Origin: Gammaproteobacteria bacterium
GTDB taxonomy: Bacteria; Pseudomonadota; Gammaproteobacteria; Chromatiales; Chromatiaceae
Assembly: GCA_020445255.1 (NCBI GenBank)
Contig: JAGRGY010000016.1
Span: 1 to 64,000, forward strand
Length of the DNA: 64,000 nucleotides
Reading direction: 5' to 3'
The translations under genes and the position numbers were made by a program. Positions 62,811-64,000 of the stretch are shown here, piece by piece (position 1 is the stretch's first letter; each line of letters begins with the position of its first letter). Under the pieces are notes generated by a model. It had not been told where the DNA came from, searched no databases, and saw nothing but the letters and a program-made list of their open reading frames with translations.

Positions 62811-64000
62811 ATGAGCGATCTCGAGCAGCGTCCGCCGGGCGGATCCGATTCCGCCAATCACCCGCCGGTCAATCTCGGTATGGCCGGGGCCATGGCGAAG
62901 TTCTTCATCAACTCGCCGCTGTCGCCGCTGCTCTATCTGGCGATGCTGATGCTCGGCATCCTCGGTCTGCTGGCGACGCCGCGCCAGGAGGACCCGCAGA
63001 TCTCGGTGCCGATGGTCGACCTGATCGTGCAGTACCCGGGTGCAGAACCGGAGCAGGTCGCATCGTTGGCGGTGCAGCCGCTCGAACGGATCATGTACGA
63101 GATCCAGGGCGTCGATCACGTCTACTCGGCCAGCCAACGTGGCATGGGAATCGTCACGGTCCAGTTCGACGTCGGCGAGGACATGGAGCCGTCGCTGGTC
63201 AAGGTCAACGACAAGCTCGATTCCAACATGGACCGCATACCGCCGGGGGTGATGCCTCCGCTGGTAAAAGCCAAGGGCATCGACGACGTGCCGGTCGTCA
63301 CGCTGACCCTTTGGTCGGAAAAGGACTACAACGGTGACGGTATCCCCGACGTCGACGATTCGCAGCTGCGGCGGCTGGCGCAGTCGGTGCTGCAGAACAT
63401 CAAGGAGATCCCCGAGACCGGCAACAGCTTCGTCGTCGGCGGGCGCGCCGAGCAGGTCACGGTCGAGGTTTACCCGGAGCGCCTGGCGGGGTATGGCCTG
63501 AGCCTGGGGCAGGTCGCGCAGGCGATCAAGGCCAGCAACGTCGAGCAGCAGATGGGTGGTGTCGAATCCGGCGGCACGCACATGATGGTCGTGTCCGGTG
63601 CCTTCCTCGAGACCGTCGACGACATCAACCGTCTGCAGGTTGGCAGTCACAATGGCGTCCCTGTGTACGTGCACGATGTCGCCGAAGTGCGCCAGGGGCC
63701 GGAAGACGCGTCGCAGACCGTGGCCTACTACACGGGTGCAGCGAGCGATGATCCGGATCGGGCAATCAGTGTGCCGGCGGTGACGATCGCGGTCGCCAAG
63801 AAAAAGGGCACCAATGGCGTCAAGGTTGCAGAGGCCATACTGCAGCGCGTCGAGGGGTTGCGCGGCCGGCTGATCCCCAACGACGTCAACGTCAGCGTCA
63901 CGCGTAACTACGGCAAGACCGCGCAGCAGAAGGTCAACGACCTGATCTTCAAGCTGTTCATCGCGACGATGTTCGTGTTCTTCCTCGTCTGGATTGCGTT
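62811..64000 (+). CDS. RND efflux pump permease (5' part, runs off the window)
   Basis: The first 396 residues are present. After a ~30-residue polar N-terminus come the first transmembrane helix (LSPLLYLAMLMLGILGLLA) and the porter domain (PQISVPMVDLIVQYPGAEPE, QPLERIMYEIQGVDHVYS), then the second helix at the window end (FIATMFVFFLVWIA). It is a proton-driven RND exporter of the hydrophobe/amphiphile class. The substrate is unknown. No outer-membrane channel gene is seen in the window. Confidence 0.92.
   Translation, partial: MSDLEQRPPGGSDSANHPPVNLGMAGAMAKFFINSPLSPLLYLAMLMLGILGLLATPRQEDPQISVPMVDLIVQYPGAEPEQVASLAVQPLERIMYEIQGVDHVYSASQRGMGIVTVQFDVGEDMEPSLVKVNDKLDSNMDRIPPGVMPPLVKAKGIDDVPVVTLTLWSEKDYNGDGIPDVDDSQLRRLAQSVLQNIKEIPETGNSFVVGGRAEQVTVEVYPERLAGYGLSLGQVAQAIKASNVEQQMGGVESGGTHMMVVSGAFLETVDDINRLQVGSHNGVPVYVHDVAEVRQGPEDASQTVAYYTGAASDDPDRAISVPAVTIAVAKKKGTNGVKVAEAILQRVEGLRGRLIPNDVNVSVTRNYGKTAQQKVNDLIFKLFIATMFVFFLVWIA

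Overview
The window is a GC-rich, gene-dense stretch of a chromosome with no rRNA, tRNA, CRISPR array or intact mobile element that I can see. Protein families and gene style (TsaB, SbcB, class Ia RNR with NrdR boxes, NirBD/NasA, NrtR-NadA, HDOD, PilZ and GGDEF proteins) point to a gammaproteobacterium. A sulfur oxygenase reductase gene, a SulP anion transporter, several thioredoxin/TlpA-like and rhodanese-like exported proteins and a DsrC-family protein suggest a sulfur-oxidising chemolithotroph, perhaps of the Chromatiales/Ectothiorhodospiraceae type. The taxon is inferred from gene content only.

Layout. 1-9.2 kb: exported hypothetical, TlpA-like thioredoxin, SulP transporter, GGDEF protein, sulfur oxygenase reductase (minus) divergent from a quinone oxidoreductase-tsaB-sbcB operon, then a decayed MFS transporter. 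9.4-28.7 kb: mostly small conserved, exported or membrane proteins (BON-OmpA, helix-hairpin-helix, rhodanese and ankyrin lipoprotein pair, alpha/beta hydrolases, acyltransferase, HIT, GIY-YIG, PilZ, SprT-like, GTP cyclohydrolase I). 28.4-34.8 kb: a nucleotide-reduction locus: nrdA and two tandem nrdB paralogues under a promoter with paired NrdR boxes, plus a small zinc-ribbon gene with its own NrdR-box promoter and terminator. 36-53.8 kb: a nitrate-assimilation locus on the plus strand: nasT (ANTAR regulator), nrtA-nrtB-nrtC, nirB-nirD-dsrC-like, a NasA-like molybdoenzyme with a fused DmsB-DmsC partner, a classical nasA, a small membrane protein, mobB and cytochrome b561. 53.8-61.1 kb: SirB, polyphosphate:AMP phosphotransferase, nrtR-nadA, HDOD protein, ROK kinase and dynamin-like GTPase. 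61.6 kb to the end: RND adaptor and the start of an RND pump.

How the genes work together. The nitrate locus reads as one regulon. Both nasT and nrtA have a near-perfect sigma-54 promoter with an NtrC-like site about 140-170 bp upstream, and both have an intrinsic terminator in the leader. The nrtA leader carries two hairpins with identical AACGGC hexaloops (A1, G4), the signature recognised by ANTAR proteins such as NasT, and the second overlaps the terminator. This predicts nitrogen-limitation control by NtrC plus nitrate-dependent antitermination by NasT. The operon then supplies uptake (NrtABC), nitrate reduction by two different cytoplasmic molybdoenzymes (one apparently coupled to the quinone pool through a DmsBC fusion), nitrite reduction (NirBD) and a DsrC-like protein that may dock on the siroheme enzyme.

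The most unusual items are the DsrC-like protein lacking the terminal cysteine beside NirBD, the DmsBC-linked nitrate reductase, the ANTAR leader, the NrdR-box-controlled mini zinc ribbon and the gammaproteobacterial sulfur oxygenase reductase.
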